Shown in pieces: positions 20,590 through 30,218 of a DNA stretch of 34,183 nt; within the stretch, counting starts at the first letter, position 1; every line of letters starts with the position of its first letter. The notes beneath the pieces were generated by a model. The model ran no database searches, was not told the DNA's origin, and was given only the letters and a program-made list of their open reading frames with translations. Where the stretch lies: assembly GCF_000988165.1 (NCBI RefSeq), contig NW_020169343.1, positions 1 to 34,183 on the forward strand, given 5' to 3'. Both the position numbers and the translations under genes were made by a program. The DNA comes from Vairimorpha ceranae. Its lineage: Eukaryota; Microsporidia; Nosematidae.

Positions 20590-21084
20590 ATATAACAAAC
20601 AAATTAAAATAGATGAAATAAGAAAAGGTGAAGAAAACAATAAAAAAAACATTTTAATTTCTAGATTGTTACTTTAATACTTTGCTTATGAAATATTTAA
20701 AAGTGACATAGCTATTTTCAGGATCTATTTTGTTAGAATTTTTTATAAATTCTTGTTTAGTTATTATTAGTTAAAATTAATAATTTTTATAATTTTGTTT
20801 ATTTTCCTATAAAATTCATTCCACCTTAAGTTTTTATTTTTAATTAAATTTTCATGAAAAATAAATTAAATATTTTGTATGTAAAAACCACAAAAGTTTA
20901 CTAAAAGATGTAAAATCAAGTAAGAAATAAACATATTACTGATAAATTAAATGTTAGATTACACCATGACCCAAATATCGTTTTTAGAAAGCAATAACAT
21001 TTATTTAACTATATTTTTAAAAAGTTGGTTAAGAAATTTTTATCAATTAAATAATGAAACTTTTTAGAAAATATTAAAAAAGTA
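20590..21084. other. AT-rich intergenic region
   Basis: Non-coding spacer between the PGK-like pseudogene and the promoter of the 441-aa gene. No repeat copy seen. Confidence 0.5.
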
Positions 21085-21111
21085 TATAAATTTTAAAATA
21101 TATCCCATAAA
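21085..21111 (+). promoter_or_regulatory. TATAAATTTTAAA box and CCC start motif
   Basis: TATAAATTTTAAAATA (21085-21100) starts 27 bases before the ATG at 21112, and CCC lies at 21104-21106. The same 13-base core starts 30 bases before the ATG of the gene at 28932, also with C's just before the start. This matches the AAATTT-like and CCC-like signals known upstream of microsporidian genes. Confidence 0.65.
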
Positions 21112-22437
21112 ATGTTAAAGTTCTTTTACCTTTTTGCAGGCATATATACTTCGACAAATAATGAATCGATTAGTACTGCAGAATCTGTTGTATGTAGTAT
21201 AAACAGTTTTTATGACGCAAAAGGAATATATCAATGTAATCAAAATTTAAATGGAAACAACAACACCAAGCAATTTCTGGAACAAGAAAATTTTGAGCTA
21301 AAAAAGATTAGTGGAAATGCTTTAAACTTAGAAGAAGTAATACAATCTAAAGTTACATCAATTTCTGTTCCTAATAGTCCCATTTTTGATACAAGGAATG
21401 TTCAGTGTTTTAAAAAAAAGCATAATGAAACTTTTGAAAATCCGGTTCGAAAAAAACTTAAATTAGGCGATAATAGTAAATGTATAACTAATAAAAATGA
21501 AAAACATCGAAAAATTTTTCAAAATAGTCCAATTATAAGTGATAGTATCACATCTAGCCTTTTAACCTCCCCAAAGCAATATGATGAAGTATTAAACTTT
21601 GATAAGGCAATTAATGATCGTAATAAAAATCAAAATGATAATATAGAATGTATAGAGATTATAAGATATAGTGATAAAGAAGAGTTACTGAATAGTATTT
21701 ATAATGTCTATGCTAAAAGATTTCATGAATATTTGATTGATAGAAAAAACTTAAATTGGAATTCTGTATTACAAAATGGAAAAGTACAATCTATTAATCA
21801 ACAATCGACAAATTTAGATTTATTTATGGATTTTTGTAAAGAGGGTTTAATCCTATTAAAATCTGCATTTTACGAAACCAAAAATGAGCAAGTTTCAACT
21901 TCAGAAGAAATTTTCTTGTTTAGAAAAAAGAACAAAAAATTTAAAAGTAAGTTATCAAAGCTTAAAAACTGTTTTTATGATAGAAAAAGAACTTTTAAAA
22001 AAGGTATTGAATGTCAAATAAAAAATATAGAAGAAAGTTCTTTTTTTAAAGAATCTTCATCTGAGTCTACAAAAAAATTAATAGTAGAATGCAATATATT
22101 TATAAAAGAAATGGCAAAGTATTTATTGTCTTTTAATTTGACTGTTAACCTTGGAAAGAAAGATATAAAGTATATTTATAATGAATGTAAAGATATCTTT
22201 CAAAGACTCAGAAATATTTCGCAAACTTTCAAACCAGAATGTATTGTTGTAATAATAAAAATGCTAATCGAAAGATTAGAGGGCACCCAAGGTTCTTTAA
22301 TTTCGATAAGTCGTAGTATTTCTATACTTTTTAATTCTGTAACACGTCTATCTTCAGATGTTGATTGGTTAATTTCCCCTCTAAAAGACATTATGAATGG
22401 TATTGATAAAGAATATGAACGGAAAGAACTTATTTAA
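21112..22437 (+). CDS. Unassigned 441-residue protein
   Basis: An intact frame from ATG 21112 to TAA, the longest uninterrupted frame in the window. The first 12 residues (MLKFFYLFAGIY) are hydrophobic and could be a short signal peptide. Residues 20-160 are Asn/Ser/Lys-rich and probably disordered, with a basic RKKLKL patch near residue 113. From about residue 165 to the end it is predicted-helical in look, Lys/Glu/Leu/Ile-rich, with the segment FRKKNKKFKSKLSKLKNCFY (about 274-293). There is no transmembrane segment after the N-terminus and no recognised catalytic motif. The promoter-like box and CCC motif support this start. Probably a lineage-specific microsporidian gene, but no homologue could be checked. 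Confidence 0.8.
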   Translation: MLKFFYLFAGIYTSTNNESISTAESVVCSINSFYDAKGIYQCNQNLNGNNNTKQFLEQENFELKKISGNALNLEEVIQSKVTSISVPNSPIFDTRNVQCFKKKHNETFENPVRKKLKLGDNSKCITNKNEKHRKIFQNSPIISDSITSSLLTSPKQYDEVLNFDKAINDRNKNQNDNIECIEIIRYSDKEELLNSIYNVYAKRFHEYLIDRKNLNWNSVLQNGKVQSINQQSTNLDLFMDFCKEGLILLKSAFYETKNEQVSTSEEIFLFRKKNKKFKSKLSKLKNCFYDRKRTFKKGIECQIKNIEESSFFKESSSESTKKLIVECNIFIKEMAKYLLSFNLTVNLGKKDIKYIYNECKDIFQRLRNISQTFKPECIVVIIKMLIERLEGTQGSLISISRSISILFNSVTRLSSDVDWLISPLKDIMNGIDKEYERKELI

Positions 22438-22553
22438 TATATTTAATTAATTATTTTTAACTAAACTTTTTTATAACAAAACTTACATCTGTACTATCTT
22501 ACAACAAAATAATAAAATTTATATTAAATTTACTGTTAAAAAGTAAAACAAAG
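22438..22553. other. 3' flank of the 441-aa gene
   Basis: Short A+T-rich spacer before dispersed repeat copy 2. AATAAA occurs near 22508. Confidence 0.4.
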
Positions 22554-22800
22554 TTAATAAAGAACAAATACATCTCTATAAATGGCACATCCTCGGGCGA
22601 GGTTGCCGTAACGAAACTGTTGCTCTAGTAATGAGCAAACAATAGGCTTTTTAAATAAATCTTTATTTATGTTTTTTTTGAATCTCTCTTTAAGAATTCT
22701 GTGTTTTTTTATAAAATACCACGCTCTTCCATTCAAGTTTTTATTTATAGAAAAAATAAATTCCTTTTTTATCAAAGTTTAAATAAAATAAATATGTGGT
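22554..22800 (-). repeat. Dispersed repeat copy 2, with 73-codon frame
   Basis: Minus-strand counterpart of 9180-9420. It shares the TATTTATTTTATTTAA block, a run of Lys/Arg-rich codons, CAACAGTTTCGTTACG and the CGCCCGAGG box. The open frame begins with TTG, not ATG. Both copies keep a similar length of open frame despite large divergence, which hints at descent from a coding element. The plus-strand frame at 22701-22928 is a shadow. Confidence 0.6.
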
Positions 22801-23224
22801 ACGATACCAAAGTAAGGCAGAACTTATTTAAAAACATAAACAAAATTGTAGTAAAAAATGCATTGCAATTTCTAATAATTTATTTGTTATCTATTCAAAA
22901 AAATTATTTGCACCATCAAAATTTTTAGAACATAAAAAAACTGTTAAAGTTTTAAGGATTAAACGTCTATTTGCAAGGGATGATAAACTGTTTTGTATAG
23001 TTTTTGATGTACCCAAAAAAAATTTTTATCTTTTACTTTTAAATGTTATAAACGAAATAGAATAAAAAAGATAAACTGAGAAATTAATAATATCTTAATA
23101 TAAAATATAATTTTGTCACGAAAGGTTCGCGCCTGATTTACAGCGAAGAAAGTGTTTTTTTATTACAAGTTTTATTATTTTATGTTTTTAACCCTTATGA
23201 ACTTTTATTTTAAAATTAAATATA
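22801..23224. other. AT-rich spacer
   Basis: Low-complexity sequence. The small GC patch AAAGGTTCGCGCCTGATTTA near 23125 does not fold into a tRNA. Nothing supported. Confidence 0.4.
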
Positions 23225-23993
23225 GCAAAATATAAATAAATAAAAGATTTACATTTGTAATGTTATAAGATAAATCCACCTGTGGTACTTGCTATATATA
23301 TTTAAATAAAAGTTTTTAAAAATAAAGTTACAGTAGAGAGAGTTTGAATAAAGATGGGTTGAAAAGACTCTAATTTTGTAATTTATTAAAAAAAAAATCA
23401 TCAAATATGATAAGAAATATTTTTTTAGCTTTACATGGTATTGGTTGTAAGCGATAAAAGCGATACAATGTGCCTGAAATAGCTGGCAGTGAATTATTTT
23501 TTAGGTAGTACTCGACCAAACTACCAAAATTAAAAGACTTTATATTTAACCGTTTATTTAACTCCATTTTTTAGATAAACCTAACCTAATAGACACGAAC
23601 CAATTTTTTTTCAAGATTCATGTTAAATCATCAGTTTCATATTTGTAACATAGTTTCTAACGTCATTAATTAATACAAGGAAACATGTTATAGTTATCAA
23701 TTACACAATGCACTATTGGATGTTATTTTTAAGCTGTCGGTTGAGAGAGATTTAAATAAGCACCAATTTACAGGTTCCTTAATGAGGCCGATTGTTTTCT
23801 TGTACTTGATGACGCATTTTACTCAAATATTAGGGAATGTTTACACAAAAAAAAATTATACAAGACCTAGGTCAATATCATAATATATTAAAGCAAAAAG
23901 GCTTTATGATATCAATCTGCCGTGCCTATGTGGGATGATGCGGCTTTCTAAGAATGAAAGATATATAGAACATGTTTTATAAAAGCTTTCATA
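23225..23993 (+). mobile_element. Truncated stand-alone integrase element, copy C
   Basis: The 5' non-coding part (about 23225-23400) aligns with that of copy A. The coding relic at 23715-23960 matches copy A's N-terminal region: KLSVERDLNKHQF against KLPFETDLGRYQV, and in another frame RECLHKK against REGLHKK. It stops at the left edge of the Tc1-type element (23994), which probably interrupted or truncated it. The core domain was not found on the far side of that element. A 65-codon minus-strand frame at 23370-23567, starting with ATG, lies between the two conserved parts and is unassigned. Confidence 0.55.
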
Positions 23994-23998
23994 CAGAA

Positions 23999-24180
23999 GT
24001 GGCAAAAAAAAATATTTAATTTTGCAATTAAAAATTTTATATCAAAAAAGATTGTTGCCATTTTAAAAGAAGCTACAAACATTTATAACTGTTTAAGTAG
24101 TTAATTTTATTTATTACGCCAACACAATGATTTAATTAGTTTAATGAAAAAATTATATGGCAAAAAAAGGAATATTTTTA
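23999..24180 (+). repeat. Left inverted repeat with two direct repeats
   Basis: Outer box GTGGCAAAAAAAAATATT at 23999 and inner box GGCAAAAAAAGGAATATTTT at 24159. The inner one lies immediately after the transposase stop. These are the presumed transposase binding sites. Confidence 0.65.
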
Positions 24181-24181
24181 T

Positions 24182-25179
24182 TTAAAATTTAGTATGTTCA
24201 CCTTTCACTCTTAATAATTCATTGCATCTACTGTTCATGCTCTTCTTTACCAACTTTTTACACACATCTACATCTATATTATTCCACTTTTCTTCAACAC
24301 ATTTCTTTAATTCATTAATATTTTTTGGTTTCCTTTTCCCTACTTCTACCTTAAGAATGTGTCACAGATTTTCTATAGGATTAATACCTGGTAATTGTGC
24401 AGGCCAATCTAGTGTCAAAATTTTTTTTATCTGACAAATAATCCCTAGTGCATTTAATTCTATTCTTCGGATTATTATCTTGCTATGAAATATAATTTTT
24501 TAATTTATTTTTTTTACAGAAGGCGCAATATGTGTATCTAAAATTCTACAGTATACTTCGCTGTTCATTATACCGTCAATTATACATATATTTCCAACAC
24601 CTGCACTCGATAAACATGCCCAAACCATGTACTACCACCACCATGTTTTACTGTGGGTTTTAAATTTTTTTTATTATATCTTTGACAAACTTTTCTTCAC
24701 ACATAAACTCTTCCATCAAAGCTAAACAGATTTATTTTTGTTTCATCACTAAAAATAACCTGATTCCATCTCTTATCGGAGTAGCAAGCATGTTTACTTG
24801 CCCACTGTTTTCTTACCATGATATGCTTTTTAGACAGAAATGGTTTTTTACATGCAATCTTACCATGTAATCCTAGTCAACATAAACTATCTCGGATACA
24901 TTGAGGAGATAAATTTTTTTTAGCTATTTTCTTGAGTTCTACAGCAAGCTTAATACTTCCAATCTGTGGATTCGCATTTATTTTTTTTTTAAATAAGATA
25001 TATCATTACTATTAAATAATAAATGCCTACCAAAACTCAATTTTCTTTCCAGTTGTCCTGTTTGATTAATTTTTTTCTCAATTTTTGAAACTGTCTATTG
25101 GCTTATCAAGATCTTTTTTTGCAATTTCTAAGAAAGCCCTAATCTCTAACTTTTCATTCAAAGATAATTTTAATGTCAT
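24182..25179 (-). pseudogene. Tc1-type transposase (broken)
   Basis: Minus strand from ATG at 25179 (MTLKLSLNEKLEIRAFLEIA) to TAA at 24182, about 330 codons, normal for Tc1. Landmarks: VIFSDETKINLFSFDG (about 24715-24765, first Asp), the KHGGGSTWFG strand (about 24625-24655), then DWPAQLPGINPIENL (about 24372-24416), which carries the family's third acidic residue as Glu (DD34E type). The C-terminus ends with RCNELLRVKGEHTKF. Several frameshifts and stops occur, including one shortly after the N-terminal helix region and one around the second Asp. It would be cut-and-paste with TA targets if intact. Confidence 0.85.
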
Positions 25180-25229
25180 AAGGGACAAAAATAAAGTTTT
25201 TTATAGTTTTAAATAAAATTTTCTTGCAA

Positions 25230-25415
25230 AAAAAAAATATTTCTTTTTTTGCCACCCAAAATAAAAAATTTTTTGTTAATACCAAAAAAAGTTTCAAAAA
25301 ACAATGTACATTTATTTCAACGTATTTTATAATTTTTTATAAAGTAAAAGAATCAAATGTTGTAACTATAAACTCTATAATTACTACATTATTTTAATAT
25401 TTCTTTTTTTTCCAC
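25230..25415 (-). repeat. Right inverted repeat with two direct repeats
   Basis: On the minus strand the outer box GGTGGAAAAAAAAGAAATAT starts at 25415 and the inner box GGTGGCAAAAAAAGAAATAT at 25255. Both match the left boxes in inverted orientation. Confidence 0.65.
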
Positions 25416-25423
25416 CATTTAAT

Positions 25424-25689
25424 ATAAAATTTGTAATCATTTGAAATAAACTTAATTTGTTATTTGTTTATAAGTATTCTGGCAATATTGGTAGGTAGAT
25501 TATCAGAGCCTAGGAAGCTCTCAATGATGCATGTCACTTTGCCTGTGGTAAAATTTTTATCTAAATTATGTTTTTTAAATTGACCTGGTGTGTCTAAAAT
25601 GTTTCTCCTGTGAGAAGCCCCGAGGATGTGTTTCTTATTATTATTTTTATATTTCATTGGGATTAGATAAAAAACATTTTTTATACTAA
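25424..25689. other. Spacer with a 65-codon minus-strand frame
   Basis: A minus-strand frame from ATG at 25657 to 25460 encodes a non-repetitive sequence (for example KNFTTGKVTCIIESFLGSDN) that looks more protein-like than random. No family recognised. A 5-bp hairpin AGAGC/GCTCT lies inside it near 25505. It could be a small gene, a gene fragment or part of the neighbouring transposon. Confidence 0.3.
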
Positions 25690-26400
25690 ACTTTTTTAAA
25701 AGAAAAGAAAATAACTCATTTGGAAAATATTACCACAGTAGTGTATGTAGGACTTGTAAAGAAGAGGAAAGATTCTTTTGAGAAATAATTGTGAGTTTTT
25801 TATATGCAAGAATAGAATTTGCCCTCTGTACAACAAACAAACATTTATCTGGAAAAAAAACCATTCTGAGGATTTAAAAATTTCTAACTACAAGCCTTTA
25901 AGAATATTAGAATTGTGGTTAGTAAAAACCAATTCTCCTTCAATTGCTTAAATCTTAAGAATTAGTAAAGGTTGTAGTTATCCAACATTAAGAAATGTTT
26001 CTTCAATCTTAACCGGAAATTTTTTAAAATATTAATTATATTGGTCAAGAGAATGAAATAATTGAAATATTGAATGTAGGTTTGGAAAAAACAAGTATAA
26101 TAGAAGGCAGCCTGTGGATGGTGTATGGATTTTTAGGTAGGTTGAGAAGAAAAGCAAAAAAAAGTTTTATTATTTCAAGATGATGATAGAACAAAATCAA
26201 CTTTACACTTGAAAATTGTTAATTCTGTTGTACCCAATGCAAGTATTTACAGCGACTGCTGGAAAGATTACAATGATTTACATAAAAACGAATATAAACA
26301 TAAAACTGTAAATCATAGCAAATTTTTTAAGAATCCTGGTACAGGCGTGCATACAAATATTGTTGATGGTACTTGATCTGCGCTTTAAAAACATGTATCA
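25690..26400 (+). pseudogene. IS1595/ISXO2-type transposase, second lineage
   Basis: Plus-strand relic. FGKNKYNRRQPVDGVWIF (about 26088-26133) matches the family's FGKRKYNRG-x-V-x-GxWVFG block just after the first catalytic Asp. SIYSDCWKDYNDLHKNEY (about 26247-26295) holds the second Asp, KHKTVNHSKFFKNP (about 26298-26335) is the conserved VNHSxxFxNP box, and GVHTNIVDGT (about 26346-26374) is the last box. That box again has Asp at the Glu position, after 36 residues. It is clearly different from the Merlin copy at 15279-16261, which has VDPNN and IDRLW instead. Frameshifts are present. Terminal repeats not found. Confidence 0.75.
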
Positions 26401-27239
26401 TATGGATGTAAAACATGTAATTAATTAATCTTTATTTAGTAAGATAACTGTTAATTAAAAATCATGATGAGCATCCTTTGATTAGCTGTCTTAATATTAT
26501 TTTAAACCAAGTTTAAATAAAAATTTTAATATGTTCTTCTTGTCACTAAATTTGAAATTTCATTTTTAAGAGTAATAAATAATTTTTTTCATAGCATCTT
26601 TTTTTAGTGCATCTAAATATTTTGCTCCGTTTTTTAAAGAAAAAAGTTGAAAATATCTATACTTGATTGAAGATAAAATAGATAATTTAAAATATACTAC
26701 AAGTCTTAATGATAATTTATTCAAATTTGCTGAAGATTTAAATTTTAAATTTTTTATTTTAACAAGATAATGATTCAAAGCATACATAAAAGCTTGCAAA
26801 GGTTTTTTTAGATTTAATAAGTATAAAATTTATTTAATAACCATTACAATTATCTGATATTAATTCACCTGAAATTCCATGATATGTTCTGAGGAAAAAT
26901 GTTAGTACTAATTGGTGTAAAATATTTAAGAATTATCAAGTAGCCAAAGTAAAAGAATAAAGAAAATACCTTGAAGACTGTGCCATTAATGGGTTTTAGA
27001 TTTAAAGAAAGACATGAAGCGGTAATTAGGACGAAAAGTTTTTTATACGAGTTATTAATAAAAAAATTCTATTTTTTTATTTCTAACTAAAATCAATTTT
27101 TATTAAAATTATCTAGCTATTTGATTATACATTGAAAACAAAACGTTACTACATGTGAAAATGTGTTTAAAATGATTATGCATCAAATCTTAATTATTAA
27201 TGAATAAAAACAAATAGACAAATTTAAAAAAAAATTTAT
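26401..27239. other. AT-rich region with one minus-strand frame
   Basis: A minus-strand frame is open from about 26829 to 26566 (best ATG near 26787). It encodes a basic, Leu/Tyr-rich sequence (FMYALNHYLVKIKNLKFK) that I cannot assign. At 26985-27035 the plus strand reads ERHEAVIRTKSF, resembling MIRTRSHIERV at about 17225, so a further scrap of the LTR-family integrase may be present. Confidence 0.3.
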
Positions 27240-28510
27240 TTTTTAATTCTGCTACTTTACTTCTACCCTTCTTTTAATTATCTTCAAATATTCCTTTGAT
27301 TATTCGCTGTAATACCTGCGGTGAGTTTTTGTATCTTTTAACTATACCATTACATTGCAAACTTTTTTATAAAACTTGGAAACCGTCTTGTGTAGGTTGC
27401 TCTCTTCAATTGTAATATGAGAACTTCTCCTTCAAATCAATAACTGTAAATCACTTAGATCCTTTGATAGTTTTAATATATCACTTATATCTAATAATTC
27501 TTATGGGATTTTTTCTACTTGATAATTTAGTGCCATTAAATTACTAACCACTTTTACCTCTTGTTTAATTTCTCAATGGCTCTAATAGAATTTTTCCTCT
27601 TTATAATCTTTTATTTTTCAGTTCTTTGCTATAGCTCTCGGTTTCTTCCATCAGAGGCTGCGGCATAGTTTTGTCACTTTTTAGTGTTTGTTTCCCCATT
27701 ACAGTCTGTATCTTGTATTTATTTGTTTTATAATAATCGGAGACTTTATCTTGTAACTAGAATACATTACAATATCTACTCTTTAAATCTTCAAACTTTA
27801 ACTTTCTGCCTCTTCTAGTTCCAAATTATCTTTATTCTTTACTAGACGCCTTCAATTAAACCCGACACAGCTAATATTTTTAATTATTACCTTTAAAACT
27901 ATTTTTGTTATAAATACAGTATACAATTGTGACAATTATTCTCACCTTCTTTATTTTTCTTTGCATAACAATCTCTGACAATGTGATCTAATCCTCCACA
28001 GTAAAAGCAATCACAATTTCCTCTGTACACATGTCTGCTTAAATATCTAGCTGTTTCTCTCTCTATACCAATTCCTTGACTCAACAAAAATTTTCTCACT
28101 GTAAATGCAACACGCTCAATCATTTTTCTGTTACTCTCTTCTTCCAGTAGCTTTGCTATTTAAACTTCTACTTTCTTTCAATCTTTCTTTAAAATTTGCT
28201 TTAATTTCTCTTCTCAACTAATATACTATACCATAAAATTTTTTTAATCCTTCGGATTCTCTTTCATAAATTCTAACATTCCAATCACAGCTCTCTAGTC
28301 CCCCTAATCCAACTTGTACTTTTAATATTTAACTTTTTATAACATGTTTTAGGTCTCTTGACCATAATTTATACTTGCTGACACACGACTTGATATCATC
28401 TCCTTGTATTTCTTTAACATAACGAGGGATAAAAATTATTAAAAATATCACATTTACTTTATTTGGTAGATAATAAATTTCAAATTCTTGTGATGTTACT
28501 AAATTTGGCA
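27240..28510 (-). pseudogene. LTR-element gag-RT fragment
   Basis: Minus strand. The gag frame includes a Glu/Lys-rich part (about 28130-28250) and, at 27968-28009, CFYCGGLDHIVRDC, an exact C-x2-C-x4-H-x4-C zinc knuckle. Further on, VIDLKEKF (about 27425-27450) and RYKNSPQVLQRIIKGIF (about 27290-27345) match the RT blocks DLKxGFxQ and GxKNSPxxFQRxxxxIL. The fragment ends before the YxDD box. The knuckle differs from that at 3446-3487, so this is a separate lineage or an old diverged copy. No LTR was seen on either side. Many stops. Confidence 0.7.
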
Positions 28511-28511
28511 A

Positions 28512-28901
28512 TTTTATTAATTTATAAATATTTGACTTTTTAATTTAATGCATACAATTTTATGCAAAAACATAAATTATTTTTTAGTAAAATAAATATA
28601 AATTATATTTTGAATCAAGAAAATGACAGAACAATTTGAGCTGTGTTCTATGAAAAGGAGTAAACTTCTTTTTATTATTTTTAAAAAATGTCATTAAATT
28701 GTTAAAAAACTTTTTTACTAAATAAATACTAATCAAAAAGTTTGTGTTTACTTTAAATCTGAGATTTATAAAAATTTGGTCTTTCAGATGTTAGGAAAGT
28801 TAAGTTGGATTTTATGCTTTTATTTTTCGATAGATTTGACGTAAAATAAATAATTAGTTTTAACAGAGTTTAATATTTTCTGATAAATTAAATTACAAAA
28901 C
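28512..28901. other. AT-rich intergenic region
   Basis: Non-coding upstream region of the gene at 28932. No repeat or RNA signature was seen. Confidence 0.5.
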
Positions 28902-28931
28902 TATAAATTTTAAACTTTGTTTAACCCCACA
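28902..28931 (+). promoter_or_regulatory. TATAAATTTTAAA box and CCCC start motif
   Basis: TATAAATTTTAAA (28902-28914) starts 30 bases before the ATG, and CCCC lies at 28925-28928, four bases upstream of it. The layout equals that at 21085-21111. Confidence 0.65.
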
Positions 28932-29870
28932 ATGAAGTTGTCTATTTTCACTTCTCTTTTATTTTTTAGATTTTTTAATCTATCCTCCTGTACAACTAAA
29001 GAAGACGAAAAATCTTACATTCGAAACTTATTTAGTAAAATTAAACTCCAAAGTCCAGACAACCATGCAGAGTGTAGTATTAGCGATATGCTTCTTGATA
29101 ATAAGTTCGATATACAATTGATGAAAGAAAATGATTTGAAAATGCAATACACGCGTTTTAAAGCTTTTTACGATTTAAGTTTGTATTTTGTTTCTGGTAG
29201 ATTGGAAAATTTTCCCTATGAAAAACTCAATTTTTTTTCTTTTTATTATTATACAGAATTTGTTAATAGAGTGAAAGGAGCAGCTAAGAACAAAACTGAT
29301 ACAAGAGGCTATGTAAAATTTAAAATAGGCTTTTTCACTGAAAACGCTACAACACTAATAGTACCTAATTTTAAAAAGATATATCATGCTTTTTGTATTC
29401 TACAAAATTTTGAGTATGAAAAATTATTAATGGAGAGTGAACAACTATTAAAGGCAAGTATTAATTTTCAGAAAAAAGTAGGTTCTTGGCGTGATAAATA
29501 TATAATAGATCTTTATTGGTTTAATAAGACATTTATAGAAAAATTGTATTGTTTTTCTAAACCTTATAATATTGATAATGATGAGAAATATTGTTATATT
29601 TTATTTCGTTATTTATACAAAAAGTTATCAAGATCCTCGTTATTTAAGTTAAATACATTTATAAGAATTTATAAAAGAGATATAAGAGAAGATGATATTG
29701 ACGATTTTTTGAGGTGGCTTGAAAATAATGATACTCAACTTCTTTATGCAGATTATTTCAAAAGAATTAGGTATATTTCTACTTTTTTCTTTGAGATTGT
29801 ACGTTTGCAGTTATCGGAAATAAAAAATAGTAAAAACGTAAAAGATTATAAAAAAGAATTAAATTTTTAG
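28932..29870 (+). CDS. Unassigned 312-residue secreted-type protein
   Basis: Intact frame from ATG 28932 to TAG 29868-29870. The in-frame TTG at 28917 is rejected because the CCCC motif lies between it and the ATG. Residues 1-20 (MKLSIFTSLLFFRFFNLSSC) form a clear signal peptide with a likely cut before TTKED. There is no later membrane segment and no ER-retention signal, so the mature protein (about 290 residues) is probably exported from the parasite or lies on its surface or spore wall. The mature part is rich in Phe, Tyr, Lys and Asn with regular helical-looking segments and paired-looking Cys residues (CSISDM, YHAFCIL, YCFSKPY, KYCYIL). No domain recognised. Secreted orphan proteins of this kind are common in microsporidia. 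Confidence 0.85.
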   Translation: MKLSIFTSLLFFRFFNLSSCTTKEDEKSYIRNLFSKIKLQSPDNHAECSISDMLLDNKFDIQLMKENDLKMQYTRFKAFYDLSLYFVSGRLENFPYEKLNFFSFYYYTEFVNRVKGAAKNKTDTRGYVKFKIGFFTENATTLIVPNFKKIYHAFCILQNFEYEKLLMESEQLLKASINFQKKVGSWRDKYIIDLYWFNKTFIEKLYCFSKPYNIDNDEKYCYILFRYLYKKLSRSSLFKLNTFIRIYKRDIREDDIDDFLRWLENNDTQLLYADYFKRIRYISTFFFEIVRLQLSEIKNSKNVKDYKKELNF

Positions 29871-30129
29871 CCTTTTATCTATTCCTCTTTTTCTTATAAT
29901 TTTATAAATACCTATACTTTAACGTTAAAATTTATGTGCATTCTTATCCATTTACGTATCTTTTAAATTCCACTATGTTAAAATAATTGTTTTACCTTTC
30001 AGGTACAGTTTATGGATAAAAATATTAAATAACCTTTTTAAAATAAGTTTTAATCAAAATTAACTTCGGTAATCATTTTTTTGGAAAGAAAAAATTTCCT
30101 CATACAACTTTTTTATTCCATATTATCAA
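29871..30129. other. AT-rich spacer before the Ty3 element
   Basis: Non-coding. It does not resemble the 5' part of deoxyhypusine hydroxylase, which matters for interpreting the junction at 34066. Confidence 0.5.
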
Positions 30130-30211
30130 TGTCGAGTAACAATAATATTTTAATTTAATAGTTTTCTGACCCATGCAGGAAGGAAGCAAATCAAAAAAGT
30201 ATTTTTGATAT
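30130..30211 (+). repeat. 5' terminal repeat of the Ty3 element
   Basis: Begins TGTCGAG and contains TTTTCTGACCCATGCAGGAAG (30162-30182), exactly repeated at 34034-34054, then further similarity up to GTATTTTTGAT. Gag starts only about 10 bases later (ATG near 30220), leaving no room for an obvious TGG primer site. Confidence 0.65.
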
Positions 30212-30218
30212 AGCGACA

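Larger units (their letters stand above)
23994..25422 (-). mobile_element. Tc1-type transposon with IR/DR ends
   Basis: The transposase relic (24182-25179) is flanked on each side by two copies of a GGCAAAAAAAG-type box. The left copies start at 24001 and 24159, the right copies (inverted) at 25253 and 25413. Spacing is 158 bases on the left and 160 on the right. Two direct repeats inside each inverted end, about 160 apart, is the IR/DR layout of Sleeping Beauty-like Tc1 elements. TA dinucleotides at 23992-23993 and 25423-25424 fit the TA target of the family. The total of 1.43 kb is normal for Tc1. Confidence 0.75.

Noticed and set aside
23119..23140. GGTTCGCGCC string resembling a tRNA T-loop
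   Set aside because: No stems of a tRNA can be formed around it.
24222..24870. Plus-strand frames over the Tc1 element
   Set aside because: The minus strand holds the DWPAQLPGINPIEN and FSDE motifs of Tc1 transposase.
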